NCBI RefSeq assembly: GCF_000189635.1
Contig: NW_002476535.1
Span: 310,001 to 374,000, forward strand
Length of the DNA: 64,000 nucleotides
DNA from: Tetrahymena thermophila SB210
Lineage: Eukaryota > Ciliophora > Oligohymenophorea > Hymenostomatida > Tetrahymenidae
Direction of reading: 5' to 3'
Positions 14,182-25,893 of this stretch are shown piece after piece; positions within the stretch are counted from its first letter, which is position 1, and each line of letters opens with the position of its first letter. A model generated the notes under the pieces. The model did not search any database. It was not told where the DNA came from and saw nothing but the letters and a program-made list of their open reading frames with translations. A program made the position numbers and the translations under genes.

Positions 14182-14607
14182 TCAATCAAAGTTGCTTTTG
14201 ATAGAAGGCTTAGGTAATGATGGAGATAATAAATTAGATGTTGGGATTTCATTAATACTATATTTACTTCTTCTAGCATGCAATGTACTATTTTATATGT
14301 GCTAAAGCTAGAATTCTTAGTGTTTAACATGGCTGTGAGCATTATACATAGGATCAGCAGTAGCGATAGAATTTTTTTTTTCAATATTGTCAAGAATGAT
14401 AGAAGAGCAGTGTTGTTTCTATATAAAATTTAATTCTTATTCATTGAATTATAGTTAAACTGGGCTCTATTTTTTTTGGTATATATCTCTAACATTTATT
14501 TTATATATTTTTCCTTTATAGTTAATAATTTATTCTCCTTCTTTCAGATCTGGAATATCCTTTCCATTTTTACGCAATTTTTTTGGTGGAGAAGTGCAGT
14601 TTCCCAT
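14182..14607 (-). CDS. Small protein with MGNC acylation N-terminus, 141 aa
   Basis: With the ciliate code the minus strand is open from ATG 14607-14605 to TGA 14184-14182 and includes numerous TAA/TAG Gln codons, so it is hidden from standard-code ORF callers (only a different-frame shadow appears at 14154-14393). The protein starts MGNCTSPPKK: Gly2 for N-myristoylation with Cys4 available for palmitoylation, followed by basic residues that would help hold it on a membrane. Then come IPDLKEGEQIINYKGKIYK and a Gln/His/Ser-rich middle with AHSHVKHQ, and a Pro/Ser-rich end (NLLSPSLPKPS). The 426-bp stretch is visibly richer in GC than the kilobases around it. No known domain. Gene likely real; function unknown. 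Confidence 0.72.
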
Positions 14608-17367
14608 TAATATTTATTATAGAAAATCAATTATATAGTTTTTTATTATAAATCAAATAAATTTTTATGTGATTTCAGATTATCTTTTGGAGATTCTTTT
14701 TTTTTAATTTTTGTTTTGATAAATTATTTATTTTGCTGAATCTAGATATTAATTTAAATATGCGCTTATTTATTCACCACTTTTTAATAGCTATTTTTCA
14801 AATAAAGGCTTTCGTTAATATAAAACCCACCTCTTATTAAATTAATTAATTAAATACGTAAAAGCTCAAATTTTTACTTTATAATATTTCTTTAATCTAC
14901 AATCTTTTTTCTCTTTTCACCACAAAATTCAAAAAAACTTTAGTCTATTTCACCATAAATCATAATATATTTATTTTTATATGATTATCTTAGTATTTAA
15001 AAAATTGTATGCTTATTATTTTAATTTATTTGCTATCGTATAATTCAAAAATTTAAAAAAATCTGTAATCCCTATCATAAATTGATAAATATAAAAGAGT
15101 TTATTAGTATAATTAAAATAAAATCTAGAAATTTTTTAGAATCGAAGTTTAATTTATTGAAGATTCTAAATATAAATTATTGATATGTTCTTAATTAGTT
15201 ATTTTAAGAAATTAGTTTGATTCTCATTCTATTTATTCGTTTTAATCACTATTTAATTTACTTTTGAGATAGTAAGAAAATAGCCTTTATTCAAAAACAT
15301 AATTTTTTGCTTTATAAAATCCCATCTAGTCTATAAATTGCTCTAAATTAATTTGTTAACAAAGCTTAATTTATTATAGAGAGAGATAGTAAATGCTTAA
15401 TAAAAAGTGATTTATCCACCAGTAAAATAGCAGATTTTTAAAAAAGATCAGCCATTTTTATAAAAGAAACTCATTTTTTGTGAAATAAATTAAAACAAAT
15501 ATACTCTTACTTCATTTATTTACAAAATTTGTTCGTAACTGTTATAAAATTAATTATGGGTTTTAATATTTTTTCAATTAAAAACTTTAAAAGAATGTAA
15601 ATAGATTTCATTTTATAAAAAAATTGTTAATGATTAAAATTTCACCAGATTTAAATCTAATTAATTAACATTGCAAAACAAAAAAACGAAAGAAAGATTT
15701 CCCCTTCTTAATTCAATTTTTAATATGATGATCAATCAACTAATTAATGACTTCCTAAAATTTTATTTCCTTTAAAATCTAGACTTAGTCCATTCTAATT
15801 TATTAAAAAATAATAAATTTCATAGTTTTTTTTTTTAAAATAGAAAAATTTGATATTATAAAAAGTTACTATGTTGTTCTCAAATTAAGAAAATTCAAGG
15901 GTATAAATATTAAAGAAATCAAAATTATTAATTTAGTAAGTCTTTTTGCACATTTCTTAGATACCTTACACTGGTTTACTTCAAATTATGATAAAAATAA
16001 ATAGTTGAAGAAGTTTTATTTCATAATATTTGTAATCTTACAGCCCATTAATTAAAAAATACTTACTTATCAAAACCAAATGATCTTTTTTATTTTGTTC
16101 CATCATGAATAAATTTTCTTTTATTTGAAAGATAAAAAAAACCTGAATTTTACTAAATAAAAATAAATTCTTATGTTACTTTTCACAAAAAGAAAGATTA
16201 AAAAACGCTTTATAAATGAAAGAAAATATAGTTTATTATATATTAATTAAGATAATTGACAAAGTAAAATAATTTTTATTTATTTTATTTTTAAACATAA
16301 ATTTTATTTTTTCAATAAAAAATTCTATCAAACAAATAATTGTTTTATATCATAATTATAATTTTGTAACTAAGCATCAAATTTATAAATAATATGTTAA
16401 CAAGTTAGACTGAATTTTCGAATCCTGAATTATAATATCTCGTCTTAACTAATTTAACATTATACTTAAATAAGAACTATAAATAATTATTCAACCAGCC
16501 ATATATTAAAAACAAACATCTGATAATAAAAAACATCCAACAGATTTTACTTTTTATTGTAATGTATATTTAAGTAAAAATTAATACAGTATCTTCTTAA
16601 ACAAAAAATTTTTGTTTAGGATCAAAACTAAAAAAAGTATTTTTAAATGATTGGAAATTTAGGGATATATTTTATAATACATTTACAGTTTCCTTAAAAT
16701 AAGTTAAGTAAAAATATCAGAGAGAAAAAACTAAAAGGGTACTTTTTGAAGTATTATAAAATTTTAATTTACAACTAGTAATAATTTACTATTGTTATAT
16801 AAATTATGTATAGATGGATCGATAAACGAATGGTACTAAAAAAATAAACGCTTATTAAATTTCATCTTAATTAATTATTTAGTTAAATATTCTTACAACA
16901 TGTATTATTTATTTAAAGTCATCAAAAATATAGCCATTTTAATTAAAATAAGGCTATCAATTGTCAAACCTATAATTAAATTTGTTTTTACAATAAAACA
17001 AAATTAAAATTACATATTTCTATAAATGAATGTTTGTTTTTCTTACAATCGAATGACTGCTATTCAATTGTATAATCTAATTTTAGCTATTAAAAAAATT
17101 TTTATTTTTTTTGGAACGATTTTTATAGTTTGTGACAAAAAATTCAATAATTTTTTTTATATCTTCCTTAATTAATTAATTATTAAATAGCTAGAAAAAT
17201 AAAATTCCTGATAAATTTTTGTTAAGATTATCCTAAAATTATACAAAATAATTTATATAACTTGTAAAAAGTATGTCATTTAATAAATAGATAATTTATT
17301 TTTAATAATATTTTAATATTTTTTACCTTCCTACTGTCATCTACAGGAAGTATTTATTAGCTATTTG
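14608..17367. other. AT-rich intergenic stretch, 2.8 kb
   Basis: More than 80 percent A+T by eye, full of stop-free but compositionally meaningless short frames. I see nothing supportable here. Confidence 0.6.
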
Positions 17368-19652
17368 TCAATCAGCTTTAATTTATTTAACTTTTTTTAC
17401 ATTAAAGTACTTTGTTATTTCAAATTTTTTATTTAAATAATGTTCTGACTCTAAAAGAAATTCGTAGCAAACCTAGCATGAAAGGAATCCCCATTCACTT
17501 TTATCTTAGCAAATATGATTTTTTTTATTAGAAATTATATTTTATTTTTCACCTTTAATATCTGCTGCTTATTTTTCAAGACTTGATTCATCTTAATTTT
17601 CATATGAATAATCATCATCTTCTTCTTCTTCAATATCATTATCTATATCATCTTCATCTGAAAACATGGATCCTGAGAGTTCAGTTTATCCATTTAGCAA
17701 AATGGGTGAGCATTCTTCTTCCTCAAAATATTTAAAAGTAGATTCATCGTAAAACTTTTCATTGACATCTACTTCTTTCATTAGTATTCCTTGAGTAAAT
17801 TCATGGTGATAGTTTTAAGGATTATTCTTTAGATTTTTCTTTTAGTTGGATGATAGACTTTTTTCTTGTTTCTCCAATGACTAATTCTCCGATTATTTTA
17901 GATTGTTACCTTAGTTAAGATCAGCTAGCTTCTATTCCAGTCTTAAATTTATATCAGAGAAATTTTAAGGCAGGTCTTATAATCTGCAAAAATGTATTAT
18001 ATTTTACTGAATAAAATTTTCTTCATTTTATTGAACCAAAATTATACTTATCCCAAATCTTCCATACCTATTTTATACATGATAATTTTTAAAAAAAGTA
18101 TTTTTCATATCATTTTATGCTTTTTTCAACAATAAATTCATTTTTATTTAATCCAAAAATATAAAATTTTCTTTATGTGCATTTAAAAATTAAAAAATCA
18201 GGCCTCTAATTATCTTTCTAATAAAAAAATATTGAAAATGTGGCTGTTTCTAAAATGCTATAAAAAATATTATTTTTTATTATTCATTGTTCTTCTTGAC
18301 CAGTTTTTTTGAAATAAGAATATAATTTTTTACCTTCCAGTTCTCCCTATCCTATGATAGTATGTTTCAACAGAAGAGGGTATGTCATAATTTATAACTA
18401 AATCAATAGTAGTGATGTCAATACCTCTTGAAAGTAAGTCAGTAGAAATTATAATTTAAGTTTTATTTCTACGAATTTAGTTCATAACTTTGATTCTATC
18501 TGCCTAAGTTTAATCTCCATGAATAAAGATAACAGAATAATTTTAAGCTTTAAGTTCACTAAAAATATTTTCTCCTTTGATTTTATCATTGTAAAATATT
18601 ATTGCTTGATTAAACTTAATCTACTTTAAAACACTTGTGAGAATATTTATTTTTTGTTTTGTTACTGAAACATTTCCTTCCTATTTTACATCAACTCTAT
18701 ATTAAATGATATTTTCTAGATTCAAATCTCTATTATCATTCTGTTAATTTTCAGTGCTCTGTGAATCACTTTAATTTTATAATTAAATTGCGTCTACAAA
18801 TACACTTGTTTCCATCAATTTCTCAATTTTTTATTTGAGATCATCAGGGTAAGTTGCCGAATAAGCTAAGTATTAAACAGGTAACTTTAAGTTTTTTTTC
18901 CTCCTTTGAAGAACTTCAAAAGCAGTTTCTTTTTCATCTTAAATTAGAGTTTATTCTTATTATGACTTTAATTCTTCTATATTACTGTTGATATCTAATT
19001 AACTACTAATAGATATATTATTTAGAGTCTACTTATTTAAAGCATCAAATATATAAGTTATGTGTTTGTAAAAGTCTTTTTATCCCATTAGTTTATCTGC
19101 CTCATCTAGCACAAGGGTGTTTATTGAAGAAAGTACCAATGAATTTTCTTTTATTAGAGCTACAATTCTTCCTATTGTTCCAATTATTATTTTTACATGC
19201 TGTATTTTGAGATTTCTCCTATCATCTTGCAGTGGTAGTCCTCCAATAAAGATTCCGCAATTAACATAAGGTAATAAATTAGGATTTATAGTATTTAGAG
19301 CCTTTAATAGTTGCTGAATAAATTCGAATACCTGAATTGCTAACTCTCTTGTAGGTAATATAATTAAGACTAATGGATTTGAATCTTAAAATATTGTTTG
19401 CCTCCTATTTATCAATTTTTCGAGTATAATACTGCTAAAAGCTAAAGTTTTTCCTGTTCCTGCTTTAGCCTATGCAATAATGTTCTTTTCTGTCAAACCT
19501 TCAGGTATTGAAAGTATTTAAATTGGAGTTGGCTCGGTAAAGTGTAGCTTCTCTAATGCACGTAAATAGTCTCCTGAAGATAATTTAAGTTAGTGAAAAG
19601 ATTTTATTTATTTATGAGAGATTTCTGTGTTGAAGTTGTCTTGTTAATTCAT
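17368..19652 (-). CDS. DEAD-box RNA helicase, DDX20/Gemin3-like, 672 aa
   Basis: Exons 19652-18334 and 18067-17368 flank a 266-nt intron placed inside motif VI, joining RIGRTGR to YGRFG. All helicase motifs are present: Q-motif FTEPTPIQ (Phe38, Gln45), motif I AKAGTGKT (Lys68), PTREL, a TIGR variant of [25 protein letters not shown] and HRIGRTGR. Wording shared with DDX20/Gemin3 includes [27 protein letters not shown] and GRxGRFG, which is more specific than generic DEAD-box similarity. Gemin3 is the helicase of the SMN complex that loads Sm rings on snRNAs. About 60 extra polar residues sit between DEAD and SAT. The C-terminus (after about residue 450) is Gln-rich with a long acidic run ([17 protein letters not shown]) and is poorly comparable to Gemin3. 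DEAD-box call is certain; the DDX20 assignment is likely. Confidence 0.9.
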
Positions 19653-21187
19653 TATACTTATTTGCAAATCTACTAATAGAAAAATAGAAAGACTATAATA
19701 TAAAGATAAATATTTACTTTTATCTTATTTATCAATAGAATTTTTGATGCAAATCTATTGATTAAAGTTAAAGAGATTCTTTTTTGATATATGATTGGAT
19801 GATCTTTGAATAACTATAAACTGATATATGTTTGAAATAATATAATTTATTTTATTTCAATAAAAAAGTTTAACTGGTAAAAATAATTTTAAAGAGAAAC
19901 TAATCTTGTAATTTAGAATCTTTTAAAAAGTAGTTTTTTTACTTATTAAAGTCAATATTGAAATTTTTTTAATAGCTAAACAGTTTTTAAAGTTTTAAAT
20001 CATACAAATTATTTTAATATTAATTTAGCAGAACAAATTTTTGTTATTAATAATTAAATAAAAATGGTTTTAAAAAAATAAAATACAATATCACCTTTAT
20101 TCAATAAATTTAAATCACTATTAAAATCCTAATATTAACATAAATATTTAAATAATATTAAGAGTTAATAAATGAATATTCAGAAATTAAATTTAAAAAA
20201 ATAAAATTAATTTGATGTTTTTTAACATTAAAGGCTATTAAAATTTTAATTGTAATTAATTCAAAAATTAATTTCCTTAAAATCTACTATTTTTGTATCA
20301 AATTGTATAATAATTTCTTATAAGTTTATTTGATTTATTTTATTTTATTAAATAAAAAGTACTATCTATGAAAAAAAATTTGCTTTTGTTATTTGTAATT
20401 ATTTAATGAAAATTTAAATTAAATTTTGTCACTTATAATATTTATAATTTTAAAATACTAAAGAACAAAAACAATGATATATTTATAAGATATTGAATAA
20501 AAAATGATAAGGTATAATCAGAATTTTAGAATTAATGTTATTATTTATTTGTAAAGTATTAAGCTAATATGAATTTGGAAAATTTACTCACAAAAAACTT
20601 TATTCTGTTTAAAAATAAGTTTTAAAATAAGCAAAAATGTTGCAATATAGGTAAACCATACAATAAAAAATGAAAATAAGAGATGAAAATATTTTTAAAA
20701 CTGTCAAAATGTTATTTTAAATTTTTTAAATATTTAATTTAAGTTTTTTACTTTAACCTTAATCATAAAATAAATGACTTACATTTTCCTGTTTATCCAT
20801 AAAATTAATGGTTCAGTATTTTAATGTAATATTGATAAATTTAAAATTGCAAATAATGAAGATATTCAGCCGTTTTTTTACTCATAAGTTTAATTTAATT
20901 TTTAGGATAAAATGCATGCATCTACAAATTATATGTTAAAAATATTAATAAAAATCATTAAATATTTAATGATTCATGATATTATTACATAACGTATGCT
21001 TTAATTTACACATTTTTGAGTAAATAATGAGTTCATTTTGGAAATTAATAAATAATAGATTAAGCCTAATACTTATTAGTAGTTTAAATGAATTTATTTT
21101 TGGCTGTATTTAATATTTAAATCATTAAATGATTTGGATTAAATCTTATATAAATAATAAAAAGGACAAATTGTTATATTAAAGAAG
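19653..21187. other. AT-rich divergent intergenic stretch, 1.5 kb
   Basis: Lies between the divergently transcribed helicase and membrane-protein genes, so it should carry both promoters; no specific element is recognisable. Confidence 0.55.
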
Positions 21188-24100
21188 ATGTAGTAGTTGG
21201 AATTAAAAAGAAAATTATCTAAATAAGTAATAGACAATTTAAAATAAAAGAATTAGCTTTTTAGACAAGTAGTAGTAGAAGGCTATGACCCTCTTCTTAT
21301 ACCTGGCGATATTAGCAAGGCAGAAATGCATAGAGTAATTTTGTATTTATATATTACAAAATGAGTCTTAAAACTTAATATTTACTTAAAGGGAGCATCT
21401 AAAATAGGTAGAGAAGCTTAAGTTAACGAAATTGGAATAGTAGAAAATTTATAGATATGCTAATGCTGTGGTTAGTTTGTTTAAAAAGAGCATTTGAGTA
21501 TTAAGCATGATATATTATAGCTATCTTTTTTAGGATCTGGTTATCCTATGTACTTTGAATTTCTAAAGTTTTGTATTATTTTATAAACTATTCTATTCTT
21601 TTTAAATGGGTTGTATGGATTACTTACTAATGGAGCTTTTGGTACAGCATGTTTATCTTAAGAAGAAATAAATAATCTCTCTCATGATATTGTAATTTAC
21701 TTTAAAATAATTATATTTATCAATTTTTTTTTTTGTTAAGTTGCAAACAAATAAATAAATACAATCAAACCCTTCAAAGTTATTTAAAAACTTAGAATTA
21801 TAGTTAACTTCTATAAACTTTCGAAACTATTTATATTCAATTACTCAAATAAAATCAGGCTGGTATCCTTCTTATTTTATTAGAAAATAAACCAGTAGCA
21901 ATCATAAAAAAATGAATATGAAATGAAAGAAATCAAAAAATTATTTTAAAACAGATTTTATTATTAATATTTAAGAACAAATTTTCACAAGCCTTTTTTA
22001 TAAACAGTAAAACGATTAATGTTACTGGAATTGGATTACCGTTGTCAGCTTAGGAAATAAGTCAGAGTAGAAAGTTCTACTTTAAATATAATCTTATTTA
22101 AATTTGATAAGTATCTTTATTATCATTTTGCTATTTTAGAAATTTAGACTTAAGTAGCGCAATATTGATATTGATTGCGATGAAAATGATGTTTAAGCTA
22201 ATGACTACACTATATTGTGCTCAAACATTCCAAAAAAAATAGAATATAATGGAGACCCTGAAAAATTTGATTATCCAGAAATTTTGAAGGAATATTTCTA
22301 AACTCATCTATTACCTGGTAAAGAAATTGAGATATTTTAAGTAGGACTTTGCTTTGATTGTGATGAAATCATCTCATATAAGTTAAAGCTTGATAGTTTA
22401 AATATAGAGAAATAAATACTTATCTTGTAAGGAAAGGATGTCTCTGATTTGAATAATAAAATTCTTGATTTATAATAAAAGAAAAAAGCTATGGAATCTA
22501 TGTATTGTGAGAGATTATCTCAAGAATTTATTGAAAAAAATTTTACTGGCTATGCTTATATAATTTTTCAAAGAGAATAAGGTATATTGTAGTCTTATTT
22601 AATAATTTAAATTTATTTTATAAAATTAAAAATTAATTAATTTATTATTGAATTATAAGAAACCTTGTTAAATTAAATTTTCTATTTAATATATAATTAG
22701 ACAAAGAAGAGGTTATTCAGCATTACCATTAAAACTCTTATATAGATTAAATCATACTGTAGTAAAAAAACAATACTTTTAAGTATTATGGATAAGAAAT
22801 AAGCATTTAGTAGGCTCCAGATCCAAATAATATTCACTGGAAAAGTTTAAAATATTCTAGAGTTTAAAAGTTAACCCGAAGAGTTTTATCTTTCGTATTA
22901 ACAGCAATATTGTTAGGTACATCTCTTTCAATAATTATGGGATTAAACTTTGCATAGAATCATGTTGATGATGATAACAAACATTAAGAATACTCAGTAG
23001 GAGTTTCTTTGATTTCAATAGCTATATCAATTTGTATTTCAATATTGAACCCAATATTAAGGAAAATAATAGTCTATTTGGCAAAGTAACAATTTTTTTT
23101 AATGCAAATCTTAATTAAGTTTATTTATTAATTTTTATAAAAGAAATTAAGGACTTTCAACAAGAACCTAAGTATTTATATCTATTGCTATCAGGACAGC
23201 ATTAGCTTAATTTTTAATGTCAAGTATTCTATTAATATTAACACAGGTATTAATAGTTAAAAGTGGGAATATTTATGGAAAGATATTTAGTAGAGGTAAA
23301 TATTCAATATTAAATTAAGAAAACATGAGTAAATACAATCAAAAACAAATAATGTTTGATTAATTAATTAGGTGGTCTCGCTTTAAACATAAATACAGTA
23401 TTTTTGACATAAATGGTGATTTCGAATGGTATGAAGTTAATTCATATAGACTATTTAAAAAATTATCTAGCAATTAAGTTAATTAAAAAGTATTCTCATA
23501 AACTAAATCTTATTTCTTAGTAGTAATTGAATAGGTATTTATTTATTTTATATATATTTTTTTAATTTTTATGATATTTTTATTGATTAAATAGTTATTT
23601 ATTAATTTAAAAGCCTTTTTGAATATCCAGAATTTGAAATAGAGATAGAATATGCAAGAAACTTAGAAACAGTTTATTCTGTTTTATTTTATGCGCCTGT
23701 TTTTCCTTTGGTTTTAATTTGGGGGATCATGACAATTTTTTTAAGATATTGGATTGATAAAGTAAGAAAATTCATTTTAATAAATATACAAAAAAATTTG
23801 TTTTTATCTATTTAATTGTAAAATTAAAATAGTATAATTTGATGCATAAATCCACTGTCAAGTTTTATCCAAGTTTATAATTGTGTTTATAAATTACTGA
23901 GTCTTTAGAGTATTGCTTACCTTTATATAGTTTGTCTAATATGATGGCCTTTATTTATATAAGTGGTGGCTCTGTTGACTAAATATCAGTTTTTGGTTTT
24001 ATCATAGGTTTGGTGCATGCATTTCTACCTATGCAAACTTTAAATGAAAGACTATTCAAAACAAGAGAAAGAGTTCCTAACGAATGCACTTATGAAGAAG

Positions 24101-25482
24101 TTCGTGACTATTTTAATATTGTAAAGATTTTTACCTAAAAATAAATGTTAATAAGACTTTATCATTATTAATAAAGGATTATGACAGAGAAAACCCAGTA
24201 AAAAAAGATATATCTATTGAATATCATATATTTCGAGTAAAATCGTAGGTTTCAAATCTTTAGAATACTGTAATTCATTAACTGTTTATTTATTTATTGA
24301 TTTAATTTTTACTTAAATTTAAGCTTTGATTTTATTTTTGAAAGCAATTAAATTAATTTTTTAATTATAAATTTTTATTAAAATGAATAATAGAAAAAAG
24401 ATTTTTTCAAAAACACTTACTAAACTACCAAATTTGATAAAAAATCAGACGATTCTCCTAGAACTCCTGCTTTAAATTAAGAAAATCAAGATAGCGAAAG
24501 CTTAATGTTTAAAAAGAAACTTTAAGAAAAAAACAAAATTATAATTCCTGGTATAAGAGATTACATAAAAGCAACTTCTCGTGAAAATAGTTTTGCAGCA
24601 ATGAAAAAAAACTAATAAATTATTTTAGATTTGAAATAAAGTGGAGAACTTTAAAATAGTTGTAAGATAAATTTAGATGATTAATCTAGTAAAAAAAGCC
24701 CAGTTCATAAATAAAATTTAACAAATTAAGAAACTGATAATCTTTAAAGTAGTCCTTTAAAGATTAAGCAAGATGCTTAAACAGATTTAATAATGAATAG
24801 CTAGCCTCTGAGTGTTTAAAATAATAACTAAATTTAAATAAATTTAGAAATTAATTGTGCATAAGAAGTTGATACTATAAAAAATGATAAAGAGCTCTAT
24901 AATACATATGAAAATTCTACAAGCACAGCTACATAATTATATAAGTAAAACCACAATTCTACAAATTGTAAAAAGGTGAAAAATCATATGAATTTTTAAA
25001 AAAGTAAAAAATAATATAAATATATGAATCAAGTAACTTTAGGATAGTTAAATAATGATGATTTTGGATTTAGCTCTCCTTCATAAGATTAGTCACCTCC
25101 TTAAATTTATAATTAGTCCGAAACTGACTATCTCAACGTTATTGAATTAAATAAAGGTTAATTAATTAATAAAATTAATATTTAATTAAATTTTTTAATT
25201 TTTGTTTCTTTGTACTTTTTAAATCTCCTCCTTATTATATTTTCTATCCAGTTAAAAAGATTAAAAATTTTTTTTTTCGTTTTTATTCAAATAGATGATA
25301 CTCCTTTAAATAGAAATGGTGAAGAGAGCTAAGCAAAATTGAATAAAAATGGATCTGAATTTTCTAAAGAATAAAAAGATGAATTATTTACAGAAAAGTT
25401 AATTTAAAATTCAATTAATGGAGTTATAAATTTAAATGAAGATGAAGAAATAAGTACAAACGGTGTTAATAGCATAAAATGA
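21188..25482 (+). CDS. OSCA/TMEM63-like membrane channel protein, tandem copy A, 1055 aa
   Basis: Eleven exons: 21188-21334, 21392-21691, 22008-22581, 22701-23085, 23144-23295, 23372-23534, 23614-23761, 23833-24120, 24177-24236, 24394-25156, 25295-25482. They sum to 3168 nt in one frame, and the first nine introns match copy B. The protein has several hydrophobic segments, a cytosolic loop with FTGYAYIIF followed by the hallmark APDPNNIHW that precedes the pore block in the CSC1/OSCA/TMEM63 (DUF221) family, then pore-region helices including FYAPVFPLVLIW and YWIDK. These are mechanically gated cation channels in plants and animals. Before TM1 it carries a cysteine motif CQCC, also seen in copy B (CGCC) and not a feature I know from OSCA. 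The last 340 residues are a polar Asn/Gln/Ser tail. Family call is likely; channel activity is inferred. Confidence 0.8.
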
Positions 25483-25893
25483 GCTAAATGAAATAAAAAG
25501 CTTTGATCGATTTTAGAAATTGCTATTTATTATTAAACAAAATAAGAGTTTAGTTATTTATGGAAAAGAAAATAATAAAATTGAATTTATATGTTTTATT
25601 TGATTTTCTTTACTGTTCTAATTTATTTATTTATTTATTTATTTTTTTGCCTTTTCATTAAATAATTAAGAATATGGCAATTATTTATTTATTTATGTTT
25701 ATGGTTTAAATAGAGCTTTATTAAAGAAAAAAAAACAAACAAACAAACAAACTACTTCTACCTTTTGAAAATGTTATTGGTTGAATTGTGATTAAAAAGT
25801 TACTTAAATTTATTTAATTTTTTTAATTCAATTATTATCATCAAACAAAAATTTTAATTCTACTTAAGAAATATCACTAAAAAGATTAGGTAA
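25483..25893. other. Intergenic spacer with simple repeats, 0.4 kb
   Basis: Short spacer between the tandem copies; holds TTTA runs near 25615-25700 and five AAAC units at 25733-25752. Confidence 0.6.
25733..25752. repeat. (AAAC)5 microsatellite
   Basis: Five perfect tetranucleotide units directly visible. Confidence 0.85.

Noticed and set aside
14154-14393. 79-codon minus-strand ORF with signal-peptide-like start
   Set aside because: It is an out-of-frame shadow of the MGNC gene, whose own frame is open over the same bases and is coherent across 141 codons.
21692-22007. Apparent coding extension after exon 2 of OSCA-like copy A
   Set aside because: A locally open frame follows the first AG inside this interval, but it runs into TGA and the paralogue shows the true acceptor at 22007.
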